Shown: positions 21,108 through 29,534, counted from the first letter of the stretch. The stretch is DNA of 64,000 bases from Arthrobacter rhombi (GCF_900163545.1 NZ_FUHW01000025.1:1-64000); one strand, 5' to 3'. Notes: generated by a model not told the origin, from the sequence alone. Program-made: numbers and translations.

Positions 21108-23033
21108 ATGCATGTAGCCCGGCGCTTGACGCTGACGACCGTCCTGTCCACGCTCGCCCTGGGAAGCCTCACCTCCTGTTCCTCCCCGGTGCCCGATCCG
21201 GAGCCGGTCGCCCAATCAGTGGCGGAGGCCCTGGAGACCTTCGATTTCTCCTCGGTGCCGCTGAAGAACGCCGATCCTGCCACCGTCTCCGAGGATCTGG
21301 CCACCGCCTTCGAGTCCTTGAAGGACCTGAAACACCACACCACGGTGGATTCGGTGCAGAGGCCCGAGGACGAGGATGAGGACTCCCCCACGGCCACCGC
21401 CAACTTCACAACGGTCTGGGATGTGGATGACACCGAGACCGACTGGGAGTACACCACCACCGCGAAGCTGGTGTATGACCAGGAGGCGGAGGCCTGGCAG
21501 GTCGACTACGACCAGGTGGAACTCACGGGGCTGGAACCGGGCAACGAGGTGGCGTTACGGACCGAGGCCTCCCAGCGCGGGCAGATCCGCAGCACCGATA
21601 AGCAGGCACTGGTCAAGGACCGCCCGGTCGTTCGCGTGGGCCTCGACAAGACGCGGCTGGAAGACGGCGAGGCAGGCGACGCGGCGAAGAAGCTCGCCAA
21701 GCTCGCCGACGTTGACGTTTCCGCCTACGTCGCCCGGGTCAAGGCTGCCGGGGATCAGGCGTTTGTCGAAGCGATCACGCTGCGCGATAACCACCAGCGC
21801 AAGGTCACCGACGCCCAAATCGAGGCGATCCCCGGGGGCCGGGCCATCACCGGCAGCGAGCCGTTGGCCCTCACCCGGACCTTCGCCCGACCGATTCTGG
21901 GCTCCGTCGGGCAGGCTACCGCCGAAATCGTCAAGAAGTCCGAGGGCAAGACCAAGGCCGGGGACATCGTGGGGCTCTCCGGTCTACAAGCCCAGTATGA
22001 CGACCGGCTCTCCGGTACAGCAGGTCTCACCGTGGCCAGCTACGATCCCTCCGGCCAGCAGGTGGACGAGCTCTTTGATCGGCCACCCAAGGACGGGAAG
22101 AACGTGACCGTCACCCTGGATTCGGCACAGCAGAAACTGGCCGAGAAGCTCCTCGCCCAGGTGGATCCCACGTCGGCATTCGTTGCCATTCGTCCCTCCG
22201 ACGGCGCCATTCTGGCTGCGGCCTCCGGCCCGGCGGATCAGGGCCTGAATACGGCGATGCTCGGTAAATACGCCCCCGGCTCCACGTTTAAGGTGATCAC
22301 GGCACTGGCCATGCTCCGCGACGGGAAGGACCCTTCGAGCAAGGTCAAATGCCCGAAAACCATCACGATCAAGGGCAAGAAGTTCAAGAACTTCGATGGC
22401 TACCCCTCCGACAAACTCGGAACGATCCCGCTCTCCGAGGCCATCGCACAGTCCTGCAATACCGTCTTCGTTGATGGTGCTGCGGGCCTGAAGGCCAAGG
22501 ACCTAACCAGCGCGGGGGCCTCGCTGGGGCTGAATTCCTCCCCCTCAACGGGCGCATCCACGTTCCTGGGTTCCATCCCCGATGATTCGACGGGAACCAC
22601 CCTGGCGGCCAATGGCATCGGCCAAGGCGTCGTGGAGACCTCCCCGCTGGGCATGGCCACGGTGGCCGCTTCGGTAGCTGCCGGTCAGACGGTTTCTCCG
22701 CATCTGCTGCAGTCCCCGAAGCCGGATGCCGCCAAGGCCCCGGCGAAGAAGCTGGGCTCGAAGGAGGCCACCGAGCTCAAGAAAATGATGGCCGGAACCG
22801 TCACCCATGGCACCCTGGTGGCCCTGCAGAAGGTCCCGGGGCCGACGATCTACGGAAAATCCGGTACCGCCGAGTACGACGCCGATCAGAATGCCCACGC
22901 CTGGGTCATCGCCGTCCAGGGTGATCTGGCCGTGGCTGCGTTTGTCTCCGAGGGCGACGGCGGGGCCCAGACGGCGGGACCCCTCGTCGCCGATTTCCTC
23001 ACCGGGGTGCAAAAGGCCGGTGGAAGCAACTGA
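21108..23033 (+). CDS. Penicillin-binding transpeptidase, lipoprotein with MecA-type N-terminal domain
   Basis: A D,D-transpeptidase acting on peptidoglycan outside the membrane. About 641 residues: a signal peptide with a lipobox ending LTSC (lipidated Cys near residue 24), an NTF2-like MecA_N region, a dimerisation region and the transpeptidase domain. Active-site motifs are STFK (SxxK), SCN (SxN) and KSG, where most class B enzymes have KTG. A KSG box does occur in some PBPs. Family members with this layout include low-affinity class B enzymes such as PBP2a, but resistance cannot be inferred. The downstream HEERH gene starts inside its 3' end. Confidence 0.88.
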   Translation: MHVARRLTLTTVLSTLALGSLTSCSSPVPDPEPVAQSVAEALETFDFSSVPLKNADPATVSEDLATAFESLKDLKHHTTVDSVQRPEDEDEDSPTATANFTTVWDVDDTETDWEYTTTAKLVYDQEAEAWQVDYDQVELTGLEPGNEVALRTEASQRGQIRSTDKQALVKDRPVVRVGLDKTRLEDGEAGDAAKKLAKLADVDVSAYVARVKAAGDQAFVEAITLRDNHQRKVTDAQIEAIPGGRAITGSEPLALTRTFARPILGSVGQATAEIVKKSEGKTKAGDIVGLSGLQAQYDDRLSGTAGLTVASYDPSGQQVDELFDRPPKDGKNVTVTLDSAQQKLAEKLLAQVDPTSAFVAIRPSDGAILAAASGPADQGLNTAMLGKYAPGSTFKVITALAMLRDGKDPSSKVKCPKTITIKGKKFKNFDGYPSDKLGTIPLSEAIAQSCNTVFVDGAAGLKAKDLTSAGASLGLNSSPSTGASTFLGSIPDDSTGTTLAANGIGQGVVETSPLGMATVAASVAAGQTVSPHLLQSPKPDAAKAPAKKLGSKEATELKKMMAGTVTHGTLVALQKVPGPTIYGKSGTAEYDADQNAHAWVIAVQGDLAVAAFVSEGDGGAQTAGPLVADFLTGVQKAGGSN

Positions 23034-23487
23034 CCGGGCGCGCTGGCGCAGCGCGGCGAACTGGCTGAACCTGACGACACCGTGTGGACTGCTGGTGGCC
23101 CGTGCCGCCGGATGCCGGATGGCTCGTGGCCCTCGAGGCCTGCACTTCGCCTTCGGCTACGGGCCCCGTTTGCCGGTAGCGGCTGCCTTCACCTTGGGCA
23201 GCGTCATCCTCCTACGGAAAGGCCTCGAGGAGCCGGAACGTTTTCCTCGACTCATCACCCATGAGGAACGCCATGCCACGCAATACGCTTTCTGCCTGGG
23301 CTTGCCTTTCCTCCCCCTCTACGCGGTAGCAGCCGGATACTCATGGCTCAGGACGGGGGACCCCGCTTCCCGCAATGTCTTCGAACGGCACGCGGGTCTG
23401 GCGGCCGGCGGATATACGCAGCGGCAGGCCCGGCCGATCAGAGAGCTACTACGTCCTCTCAGGCCACGGTCCCAGCCCCGAGGCTGA
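23020..23487 (+). CDS. Small membrane protein with HEERH motif
   Basis: A 155-residue protein starting at a GTG 14 nt inside the end of the transpeptidase gene, so translation is probably coupled. Two hydrophobic segments are visible: PVAAAFTLGSVILL, and FCLGLPFLPLYAVAAGY. Between them is LITHEERHATQY, which has the HExxH form of zinc metallopeptidases. The tail reads NVFERHAGLAAGGY. I recall similar uncharacterised proteins in Micrococcales but know of no tested function. The 3' end overlaps the convergent pcp gene by 29 nt. Whether it is a peptidase is an inference from five residues. Confidence 0.6.
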   Translation: MEATDRARWRSAANWLNLTTPCGLLVARAAGCRMARGPRGLHFAFGYGPRLPVAAAFTLGSVILLRKGLEEPERFPRLITHEERHATQYAFCLGLPFLPLYAVAAGYSWLRTGDPASRNVFERHAGLAAGGYTQRQARPIRELLRPLRPRSQPRG

Positions 23488-24079
23488 TATCCGCCGAACC
23501 GTCCAGTGCCTCGCGGACCACCAGGACCAGCGCCCGAGCCACAACCTCCGGTTCCATCCCGGCGGCGCCCGAGGGCGGGACGTGCACAAATCCACCACGG
23601 ATCGCGCTGCCGGAGGCGCCGAGTTCGTGCATCAGGGTGTAAAAGATCTGGTTGCAGACAAAGGTGCCGGCGCTTGGGGAAACCTGCGCGGGAGTTCCTA
23701 CCTTCTGCAGCGCAGCCAGCGCCCGTTTGATCGGAAGGCTCGTGAAATAGGCTGCCGGACCGCCGGGGGCAACGGGCACATCGATGGGCTGCTGCCCCGC
23801 GTTATCCGGAATCCGTGCGTCCATCATGTTCAGGGCTGCCCGTTCGAGCCTGATCTGCCCGGTACCGGCATTCAACCCCGTACAGACCACGAGCTCCGGA
23901 TCGTACTTCTCCAGGGCCCGTCGCAGTGCCCCCGGCGCGTCGGAGAAAATGCAGGGAAGTTCCACGGCGGCAGCTGGCCAGCCGTTTTCGGTCAGGATCA
24001 CCGCAGCACGCCGGGACGCCTCGATCGAGGGATTGGTGGAATCGCCGCCAAAGGGTTCGAATCCTGTCAGCAGGATCAT
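23459..24079 (-). CDS. pcp: Pyroglutamyl-peptidase I
   Basis: Cytosolic cysteine peptidase (family C15) that removes N-terminal pyroglutamate. The N-terminal GFEPFGG loop, a Glu in RLERAALN, the nucleophile in GTFVCNQIFY and the His in GGFVHVP form the expected Glu-Cys-His triad. At 206 residues it is normal. It overlaps mutT by 4 nt in a CDF-mutT-pcp operon. Confidence 0.93.
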   Translation of the reverse strand: MILLTGFEPFGGDSTNPSIEASRRAAVILTENGWPAAAVELPCIFSDAPGALRRALEKYDPELVVCTGLNAGTGQIRLERAALNMMDARIPDNAGQQPIDVPVAPGGPAAYFTSLPIKRALAALQKVGTPAQVSPSAGTFVCNQIFYTLMHELGASGSAIRGGFVHVPPSGAAGMEPEVVARALVLVVREALDGSADISLGAGTVA

Positions 24080-24540
24080 GGCTGGTCGGCGCCCCGTCCC
24101 GACGCCCCCTCAACCACCGCTCCATGACGGGCCACGATTGCCTCGACGATCGGCAGATCGGCAGGAATCCAGGGCACCTCAGAGACGAGGTTCCCGCCGA
24201 TTTCCAACCAGCGCAGTTCGTCGTGGTCTTCAAGAGGTTCGGGGGTCCCCGCAGTAATCCGGGCCAGCCAGACACGCATGGCCGCGGACCCCGCGAGTTT
24301 CCACCCCTGGTCGATCGGGCCTTCAATTTCGGCGCCAAGGTCGGCCTCGATACCGAGTTCTTCCGTCAACTCACGCAGCAAACCTTCTGCGCAGGTCTCC
24401 CCGGCTTCCACCTTGCCCCCAGGAAATTCCCAGAGTCCGGCCAGCGCTGGCGGGCTGGTCCGGCGGGCGGCCAACAGCCGGGTCGGTGTCTGGAGAGAAT
24501 CGACCAGTGCCGCACCGACGATCTGTTTCAGCCCAGTCAT
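24076..24540 (-). CDS. mutT: Nudix hydrolase, MutT/8-oxo-dGTP diphosphatase type
   Basis: A 154-residue Nudix enzyme. The box GGKVEAGE.......RELTEELGI is complete, including the metal-binding REL.EE. The LW.FPGGK approach to the box and the length suggest the nucleotide-sanitising MutT group, but other Nudix substrates are possible. It overlaps both neighbours by 4 nt (ATGA), so its expression is tied to the CDF transporter. Confidence 0.85.
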   Translation of the reverse strand: MTGLKQIVGAALVDSLQTPTRLLAARRTSPPALAGLWEFPGGKVEAGETCAEGLLRELTEELGIEADLGAEIEGPIDQGWKLAGSAAMRVWLARITAGTPEPLEDHDELRWLEIGGNLVSEVPWIPADLPIVEAIVARHGAVVEGASGRGADQP

Positions 24541-25493
24541 TGCGCGGCTCCTTCGGTGGTTCCCGGTGCCTGCCTGGCCTCGCTGGTTCGTTCGATATCG
24601 GGTTCGAGGTAGATGACCGTTGCCGTCGGTACGGCGGCGCGGATCCGGGCCTCGGTCGCGTCGATGGCCGCGGCAATATGTTCACCCGTACTACCCTTCC
24701 GGGTACCGAACTTCGCAGCGACGAGGATTTCCTCGGGGCCCAGGTGAAGGGTCTTCAGGTGGATGATTTCGGTCCCGTCGGCGCGGATGGCTTCTTCGAT
24801 TCTGGCGATGTTCTCACGGGATGCCGATTCCCCCAGCAACAGGGATTTGGTTTCGACGGCCAAGATGATGGCGATGCAGACCAGCAGCACACCGATCATT
24901 GCCGTCCCGGCGGCGTCGAAGATCCCGTTCCCGGTGAGCAGGGTCAGGCCCACGCCGAGGAGTGCGAAGAACAGGCCCACCAGCGCTCCCAGGTCCTCCA
25001 GGAGGATCACCGGCAGTTCGGGTGCCTTGGCCCGGCGGACGAACTTCACCCACCCCGTCGTGCCGCGGACCTGGTTTGATTCATGGATGGCTGTCCTGAA
25101 GGAGAGCCCCTCAGCGATGATGGCCCCGACGAGCACGGCCACAGGAACCCACCACCATGGACCGTCGATGCCGTGGGGGTCCTTGAATTTTTGAAAGGCT
25201 TCATACAGTGCGAAGAGCCCGCCGACGCTGAAGAGGATGATGGAGACGATGAACGCGTAGATATAGCGTTCACGGCCAAAACCAAAGGGGTGTTCGGGGC
25301 TGGCTTGGCGTGTGGATCTCTTCCCGCCAATCAGCAGCAGGACCTGGTTGCCGGAGTCCGCGACGGAGTGGATCGCCTCGGCCAGCATCGAGGATGATTG
25401 GGTCAGTAGCCAGGCGACGAATTTGAAAACGGCGATCGCCAGGTTGGCTGCCAACGCCGCGACGACGGCCTTATTTCCACCGGATGCTGCCAT
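24537..25493 (-). CDS. Cation diffusion facilitator family transporter
   Basis: A 318-residue inner-membrane metal/proton antiporter with about six transmembrane helices. Metal-site positions appear in helix II as AEAIHSVADSGNQ and in helix V as LLEDLGALVGLFFA. A cytoplasmic C-terminal domain follows. The unusual ERYIYAF and HFGFGRER-type sequence resembles the branch related to human SLC30A9, where the substrate is not settled. The substrate here (Zn, Mn, Fe or Co) is unknown. Confidence 0.85.
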   Translation of the reverse strand: MAASGGNKAVVAALAANLAIAVFKFVAWLLTQSSSMLAEAIHSVADSGNQVLLLIGGKRSTRQASPEHPFGFGRERYIYAFIVSIILFSVGGLFALYEAFQKFKDPHGIDGPWWWVPVAVLVGAIIAEGLSFRTAIHESNQVRGTTGWVKFVRRAKAPELPVILLEDLGALVGLFFALLGVGLTLLTGNGIFDAAGTAMIGVLLVCIAIILAVETKSLLLGESASRENIARIEEAIRADGTEIIHLKTLHLGPEEILVAAKFGTRKGSTGEHIAAAIDATEARIRAAVPTATVIYLEPDIERTSEARQAPGTTEGAAQ

Positions 25494-25591
25494 GGTCTCC
25501 GCCTCTGTCGGGGCGCGGTGCGCCTCGTTGAATATCCTTGCGCCACGTTACTACGTCGCAGGGCTCTTTCAGCCCTGCTCGCACCGTACCG

Positions 25592-26506
25592 TCAGGACGA
25601 CGGGTCGGACCTGCGGTGGGCGCGTGCCGAGGCATAGAGGCAGACGGTGGCCGCCGTGCCCACGTTCAATGATTCGGCAACCCCGTAGAGCGGGACGGCG
25701 ACCCGGTGGCCAGCGATCGCCAGTTCCTGATCGTCCAGTCCCTGGGCCTCGTTGCCGAAGAGCCACGCGGAGGGGTCTTCCAACCGCGGGTTCGAGCTGT
25801 TCTCGACTTCGCTCGCCGACCCTAGCCGCCGCATCGTGCTCTCATCCTGCAGGATGTCGAGATCGGTGGTCCCGTAGCCATCGGCCGCCAAGAGCTGAAC
25901 CCCTGCCGCTCGTGCCGCCACAGCCAGGGAGTCGAATGAAACACCGGTGACGATCGGCACCTGGAAGATGGAACCCACGGTCGACCGCACGGCCTTGGGG
26001 TTGTAGATATCGACGCTGCCTTCGGTCAGGACGACGGCATCCGCACCGGCCGCCACGGCTGCCCGCAGAATGGTGCCGGCGTTGCCGGGATCCTGGACCC
26101 GGCACATCACCGCCACCAGTTGCACTCCGGCACCAAACACGTCCTCGAGGCTGTGGGGCACCATGCGGCATACGGCAATGATTCCCTGCGGCGAAACGGT
26201 ATCAGCCATCGCGGCCAGCACTTCGGCGCCCACGGTCCGCAACCTGACCTGTCCCCGGGACAGACCCAAGTCCGGGTGTCGTTCCAGGGCTTCGACGGTG
26301 GCGAAGACCTCCTGGACAATTCCCCCTCCGCCGTCGGCCAGTGCCGTGTCGTGGCGCTGCAACGCTTCGCGAACGGCTTGAGGGCCTTCGGCCAGGAAGG
26401 CCGCCCGCTTAGACCGCCCAGAACGGGTGGCCAACCGGGCGACATCTCGGACACGTTCGGCCCGCGGATTGGTCATCTCGGCCTCGGTGTGGTGCACAGC
26501 GTTCAT
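25592..26506 (-). CDS. TrmH/SpoU family RNA methyltransferase
   Basis: SPOUT-class 2'-O-ribose methyltransferase of rRNA or tRNA. An N-terminal L30e-like substrate-binding part is followed by the knot domain with motifs VQDPGNAGTILRAA, GNEAQGL and SLNVGTAATVCLY. The frame is open to 26677. I take the ATG at 26506, which has TAAGGT 7 nt upstream (possible leaderless start), giving 304 residues; an ATG at 26476 is an alternative. It follows rplT, a common place for this family in actinobacteria. The modified nucleotide is unknown. Confidence 0.88.
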   Translation of the reverse strand: MNAVHHTEAEMTNPRAERVRDVARLATRSGRSKRAAFLAEGPQAVREALQRHDTALADGGGGIVQEVFATVEALERHPDLGLSRGQVRLRTVGAEVLAAMADTVSPQGIIAVCRMVPHSLEDVFGAGVQLVAVMCRVQDPGNAGTILRAAVAAGADAVVLTEGSVDIYNPKAVRSTVGSIFQVPIVTGVSFDSLAVAARAAGVQLLAADGYGTTDLDILQDESTMRRLGSASEVENSSNPRLEDPSAWLFGNEAQGLDDQELAIAGHRVAVPLYGVAESLNVGTAATVCLYASARAHRRSDPSS

Positions 26507-26576
26507 GAGAAGAACCTTATCGGGCTCGGGCGCCGCAGCGCGCAGGTGGGCAGTTTCCCACCACTGGTTAACGGCC

Positions 26577-26611
26577 GAGGGGACGGAATCCGTTGAGAAT
26601 TCCGTCCCCTC
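26577..26611 (-). terminator. Hairpin terminator after rplT
   Basis: A perfect 13-bp inverted repeat (GAGGGGACGGAAT / ATTCCGTCCCCTC) with a 9-nt loop lies 35 nt past the rplT stop. There is no T-tract. It separates the ribosomal operon from the methyltransferase gene. Confidence 0.6.
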
Positions 26612-26645
26612 ACACCGGGCGGACGATGGCCCGCGGCGCAGTGTT

Positions 26646-27338
26646 CTACTTGGAGAACTGCTGGCGTGACTCGCCACCTGCCGGCTCGAAACCGGCGGCC
26701 TTGGCGGCCTCGACGGAGTTGAACCAGAACTCCGGCTGCGTCTGCTCGTACCAGGTCGAATCCGGCACGTGGTACTTCATCGACTGGTTGCCCTTGATGA
26801 CGTAGCCCTCGGGGGCATCCTCGCCCTCAACGGCCTTGACCATGCCTTCACCCTCGGTGGCCTTGGCGGCCTTCGGGGCAGCAGCCTTCTTGGCGGCGGC
26901 CTTGGGGGCGGCAGCCTTCTTGGCGGCAGGAGCGGCCGGCAACTTGGTGGCGGGCTTCTCGGCGGCCGGGGCGTTGACATCGGCCGGGAGGGCCTCCTTG
27001 GCAACCTTGACCAGCGCGCCAAACGCGTTGGCGTCGGAAACGGCCAGCTCGGCGAGCATCCGACGATCAACCTCGACCTCAGCGGCCTTCAGGCCCTGGA
27101 TCAGACGGTTGTAGGTCAGGCCATTCGCGCGGGAGGCAGCGTTGATGCGCTGGATCCACAGGCGACGGAAGTCACCCTTGCGCTTGCGGCGGTCGCCGTA
27201 GCTGTAGACGAACGAGTGGAGCAGCTGCTCCTTGGCCTTGCGGTACAGGCGCGAACGCTGACCGCGGTAGCCCTTGGCCCGCTCAAGAACGACCCGACGC
27301 TTCTTATGGGCGTTGACTGCCCGCTTCACACGTGCCAC
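26646..27338 (-). CDS. rplT: Ribosomal protein bL20 with C-terminal extension domain
   Basis: Residues 1-120 are a normal bL20, a 23S rRNA-binding assembly protein (MARVKRAV start, [21 protein letters not shown]). The family usually ends near residue 120-130. Here an Ala/Lys/Pro linker (about 121-165) joins a folded-looking module (about 177-220) with the pattern IKGN...YHVP...Y..T.....WF.....A..AGF. That pattern resembles a small module found at the end of various actinobacterial proteins and some secreted nucleases. The reading frame is uninterrupted and codon use looks the same throughout, so it appears to be a real fusion, not a frameshift. Confidence 0.95.
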   Translation of the reverse strand: MARVKRAVNAHKKRRVVLERAKGYRGQRSRLYRKAKEQLLHSFVYSYGDRRKRKGDFRRLWIQRINAASRANGLTYNRLIQGLKAAEVEVDRRMLAELAVSDANAFGALVKVAKEALPADVNAPAAEKPATKLPAAPAAKKAAAPKAAAKKAAAPKAAKATEGEGMVKAVEGEDAPEGYVIKGNQSMKYHVPDSTWYEQTQPEFWFNSVEAAKAAGFEPAGGESRQQFSK

Positions 27339-27442
27339 GTGTGTACTCCTTAATATCTTGCCCTCGGGATATCTGCCTGTTGGCGATCTGTCCGGGGGAA
27401 CTCCATGGATGGGTGGGAACTCACCGTTCCCGGTGCGTGTGC

Positions 27443-27637
27443 TTAGATGCCCAGCATCCGCTTGATGGTCTTGGTGTCCGCCTTGGCAACGATCCGTTCG
27501 CCCTTGAGCTGGCGCTTCAGGCTGGAAGGCTTGTGCTCCAGGTAGTGACGACGATTGGCCTGCTGGCGCATGATCTTGCCGCTACCGGTGAGCTTGAAGC
27601 GCTTCTTGGCGCCACTGTGGGTCTTGAACTTCGGCAT
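27443..27637 (-). CDS. rpmI: Ribosomal protein bL35
   Basis: A 64-residue basic protein of the large subunit beginning [14 protein letters not shown] and ending in IKRMLG, both standard for bL35. It lies between infC and rplT, the order conserved in nearly all bacteria. ATG with a GGAGAA box upstream. Confidence 0.97.
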   Translation of the reverse strand: MPKFKTHSGAKKRFKLTGSGKIMRQQANRRHYLEHKPSSLKRQLKGERIVAKADTKTIKRMLGI

Positions 27638-27753
27638 ATCCGCCGTTCTCCTTACGTGCTCCCGTTGCCCTATCGGACCGGGGATCTTTGAGGCTTCCGG
27701 TATTGGAAACCCGTGGGTCAGGTGCTGCCCCCTGAGGGGCTCGCCGTTCCGGG

Positions 27754-28788
27754 CTATTTGCCCGGGCGTGGCTTCGGAGCCGCGGTGGGCTTCGGTGCTG
27801 GCTTCGGAGCCGCGGTGGGCTTCGGGGCCGGTTTCGGTGCAGGCTTCGGCGCGGGCTTGGCAGCCGGCTTCGGAGTAGCTGCGGGCTTCGAGGCGGCGGC
27901 CGGTTTGGCTGCTGCCGGTTTGGCTGCTGCTGGCTTCGCTGCTGCAGCCGGCTTGGTAGCCGTCGCAGGCTTCGCGGCCGGCTCGGCCTCAGCGGCCTTC
28001 GGAGCTTCAGCTGCCGGCTTTTCGCTGGCCTTGGGGGCTGCGGCGGCCTGAGCTTCGGCTTCCTTGGCGGCAGCAGCGTCAACCTTGGCCTTCGCTGCGT
28101 TATCCGCTTCGACCTGAGCCAGGCGTGCCTGGAACTCGTCCGGGAGGTTGTCCCCCAGCGACTGGGTCATTGCCGGTTGATCGCCCGAGGTATCGACGCG
28201 ACCTTCCTTGGTTGCCGTTGCCTTGGCCTTGTCGTTTTCGCGCTGTGCCTGACGGCGTGCTTCGGCCTTGGCCTCTGCCTTGTTCTTCAGCGGTCCAACG
28301 ACCATGACCATGTTCCGGCCGTCCTGGCGCGGGCTCGACTCGACGACGCCGACTTCGGCAACGTCTTCGGCGAACTTGTTGAGCAGGCGAATGCCCAGCT
28401 CTGGGCGCTGCTGCTCACGTCCACGGAACTGGATCATGGCCTTGACCTTGTCGCCAGCACCGAGGAAACGCAAAGCGTGCCCGGTCTTCGTCTCATAGTC
28501 GTGCTTGTCGATCTTGAGTCGGAAGCGGACTTCCTTGAGCACCGTGTTGGTCTGGTTCTTGCGTGCCTCACGAGCCTTAACCGCGGCTTCGTACTTGAAT
28601 TTGCCGAAGTCCATCAGTTTGCACACGGGAGGCTTGGCCGTCGGCGCCACCTCGACCAGATCAAGGTCGGACTCCGCGGCCAGACGCAACGCGTCCTCAA
28701 TGCGGACGATGCCCACCTGTTCGCCGTTGGGTCCAACCAGCCGCACCTCGGGGACGCGGATTCGATCGTTAATGCGTGGATCGCTGAT
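27754..28788 (-). CDS. infC: Translation initiation factor IF-3 with long Ala/Pro/Lys tail, ATC start
   Basis: IF-3 checks the start codon and keeps 30S subunits free. Residues 1-172 hold both IF-3 domains ([46 protein letters not shown]). The remaining 172 residues are a disordered-looking tail with KPAAAKPA and PKPAPKPA repeats, doubling the usual length. The first conserved residues are ISDPRIND. The Ile codon ATC at 28788 has a perfect AGGAG 6 nt before it, and no nearby ATG or GTG fits. A rare start is the known autoregulation device of infC in other bacteria. A TTG at 28830 is the alternative. Confidence 0.93.
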   Translation of the reverse strand: MSDPRINDRIRVPEVRLVGPNGEQVGIVRIEDALRLAAESDLDLVEVAPTAKPPVCKLMDFGKFKYEAAVKAREARKNQTNTVLKEVRFRLKIDKHDYETKTGHALRFLGAGDKVKAMIQFRGREQQRPELGIRLLNKFAEDVAEVGVVESSPRQDGRNMVMVVGPLKNKAEAKAEARRQAQRENDKAKATATKEGRVDTSGDQPAMTQSLGDNLPDEFQARLAQVEADNAAKAKVDAAAAKEAEAQAAAAPKASEKPAAEAPKAAEAEPAAKPATATKPAAAAKPAAAKPAAAKPAAASKPAATPKPAAKPAPKPAPKPAPKPTAAPKPAPKPTAAPKPRPGK

Positions 28789-28834
28789 GTGTCGCTCCTG
28801 CTGTTCGTAGTTCGAAGCCCCCAGCAACAAGAGA

Positions 28835-28968
28835 AGGCCTCCAGCTGCTGGGCAGATGGAGGCCTGAAAATTCGGTTCGGCTGCTCACGCATGCCACGGA
28901 ACCAGAAGTTCCGTACCGAAGTGACCCGGCAACCTGAAGCGGTTACAGCGGGTGGGAGTAGGCCTCCA
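28835..28968 (-). promoter_or_regulatory. infC operon leader with mutually exclusive hairpins
   Basis: On the minus strand three 9-nt segments occur in order: TGGAGGCCT (28968-28960), AGGCCTCCA (28865-28857) and TGGAGGCCT (28843-28835). The middle one can pair perfectly with either neighbour. The 2:3 hairpin is followed by TTCTCTTGTTG. An independent 7-bp hairpin (28896-28914) lies between segments 1 and 2, and CCCAGCA in the 2:3 loop can also pair with TGCTGGG downstream. This is the geometry of an attenuator or of a protein-controlled leader. infC-rpmI-rplT leaders are bound by L20 in other phyla. Mechanism here is inferred. Confidence 0.5.
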
Positions 28969-29067
28969 CTTGCATACTCGTCTTGTTGCTCGAGGCAGAT
29001 CCTTCGCCTGATGGGGCGGAATCCGCTGAGTCAGCAAAACCAGTCGGTCTGTGAAAAGCTTAGCAGT

Positions 29068-29436
29068 ATGAGTACCCCTGAAACCAATCCTGACGCCACC
29101 TTCGGCGAGACCAACGAGGTTCGCGACATCGCCGAAGTGGCGGCCGTGGAAGTCATTACGACGGCTGCCGTGCATCTGATGAGCGCGGCGGCCGTGAAAT
29201 GCGGGCTCGCCGAAGGCGAAGACGCCGAGGGCCTGCAGGATCTAGATGAAGCCCGCAAGCTCATCACTGCCCTGGCCGGCCTGATCACCTCGGCAGCACC
29301 CGAAATCGGCTCACAACATGCCGGACCACTCCGCGACGGTCTGCGCTCGCTCCAGCTGGCCTTCCGCGAAGCCTCCAACTACCCGGATGCCCCCGGGCAG
29401 GGGCCCGGAGAAAAACTCACTGGTCCCGTGAACTAA
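29068..29436 (+). CDS. DUF1844 domain protein
   Basis: A 122-residue acidic protein, divergent from infC. The core EVITTAAVHLMSAAAVKCGL..G.......DLDEARKLITALAGLI matches DUF1844, a family conserved beside infC or rplT in actinobacteria. No biochemical role is established. Start at ATG 29068. A textbook terminator follows the stop. Confidence 0.85.
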   Translation: MSTPETNPDATFGETNEVRDIAEVAAVEVITTAAVHLMSAAAVKCGLAEGEDAEGLQDLDEARKLITALAGLITSAAPEIGSQHAGPLRDGLRSLQLAFREASNYPDAPGQGPGEKLTGPVN

Positions 29437-29458
29437 AGCTCCAACGCACGTCTCACCC

Positions 29459-29492
29459 GGGAGGTCGCCACCGTGGTGGCGACCTCCCTTTT
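29459..29492 (+). terminator. Rho-independent terminator of the DUF1844 gene
   Basis: A perfect inverted repeat GGGAGGTCGCCAC / GTGGCGACCTCCC with a very short loop, followed by TTTT. It lies 23 nt after the stop and also separates the convergent SseB gene. Confidence 0.85.
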
Positions 29493-29534
29493 CGTGCGCC
29501 ACCATGATTCAGCGCCGCCGGCAGCCACTGCCCT

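Noticed and set aside
27754..28050. Possible repeat array or CRISPR-like structure in the tail of infC
   Set aside because: The repeats are imperfect 12-26 bp coding repeats in frame with PKPA-type peptides, with no spacers of regular length.
26777..28082. Pro/Arg/Ser-rich open frames in and around rplT and infC
   Set aside because: Out-of-frame reading of Ala/Pro/Lys-rich coding sequence; no independent gene.
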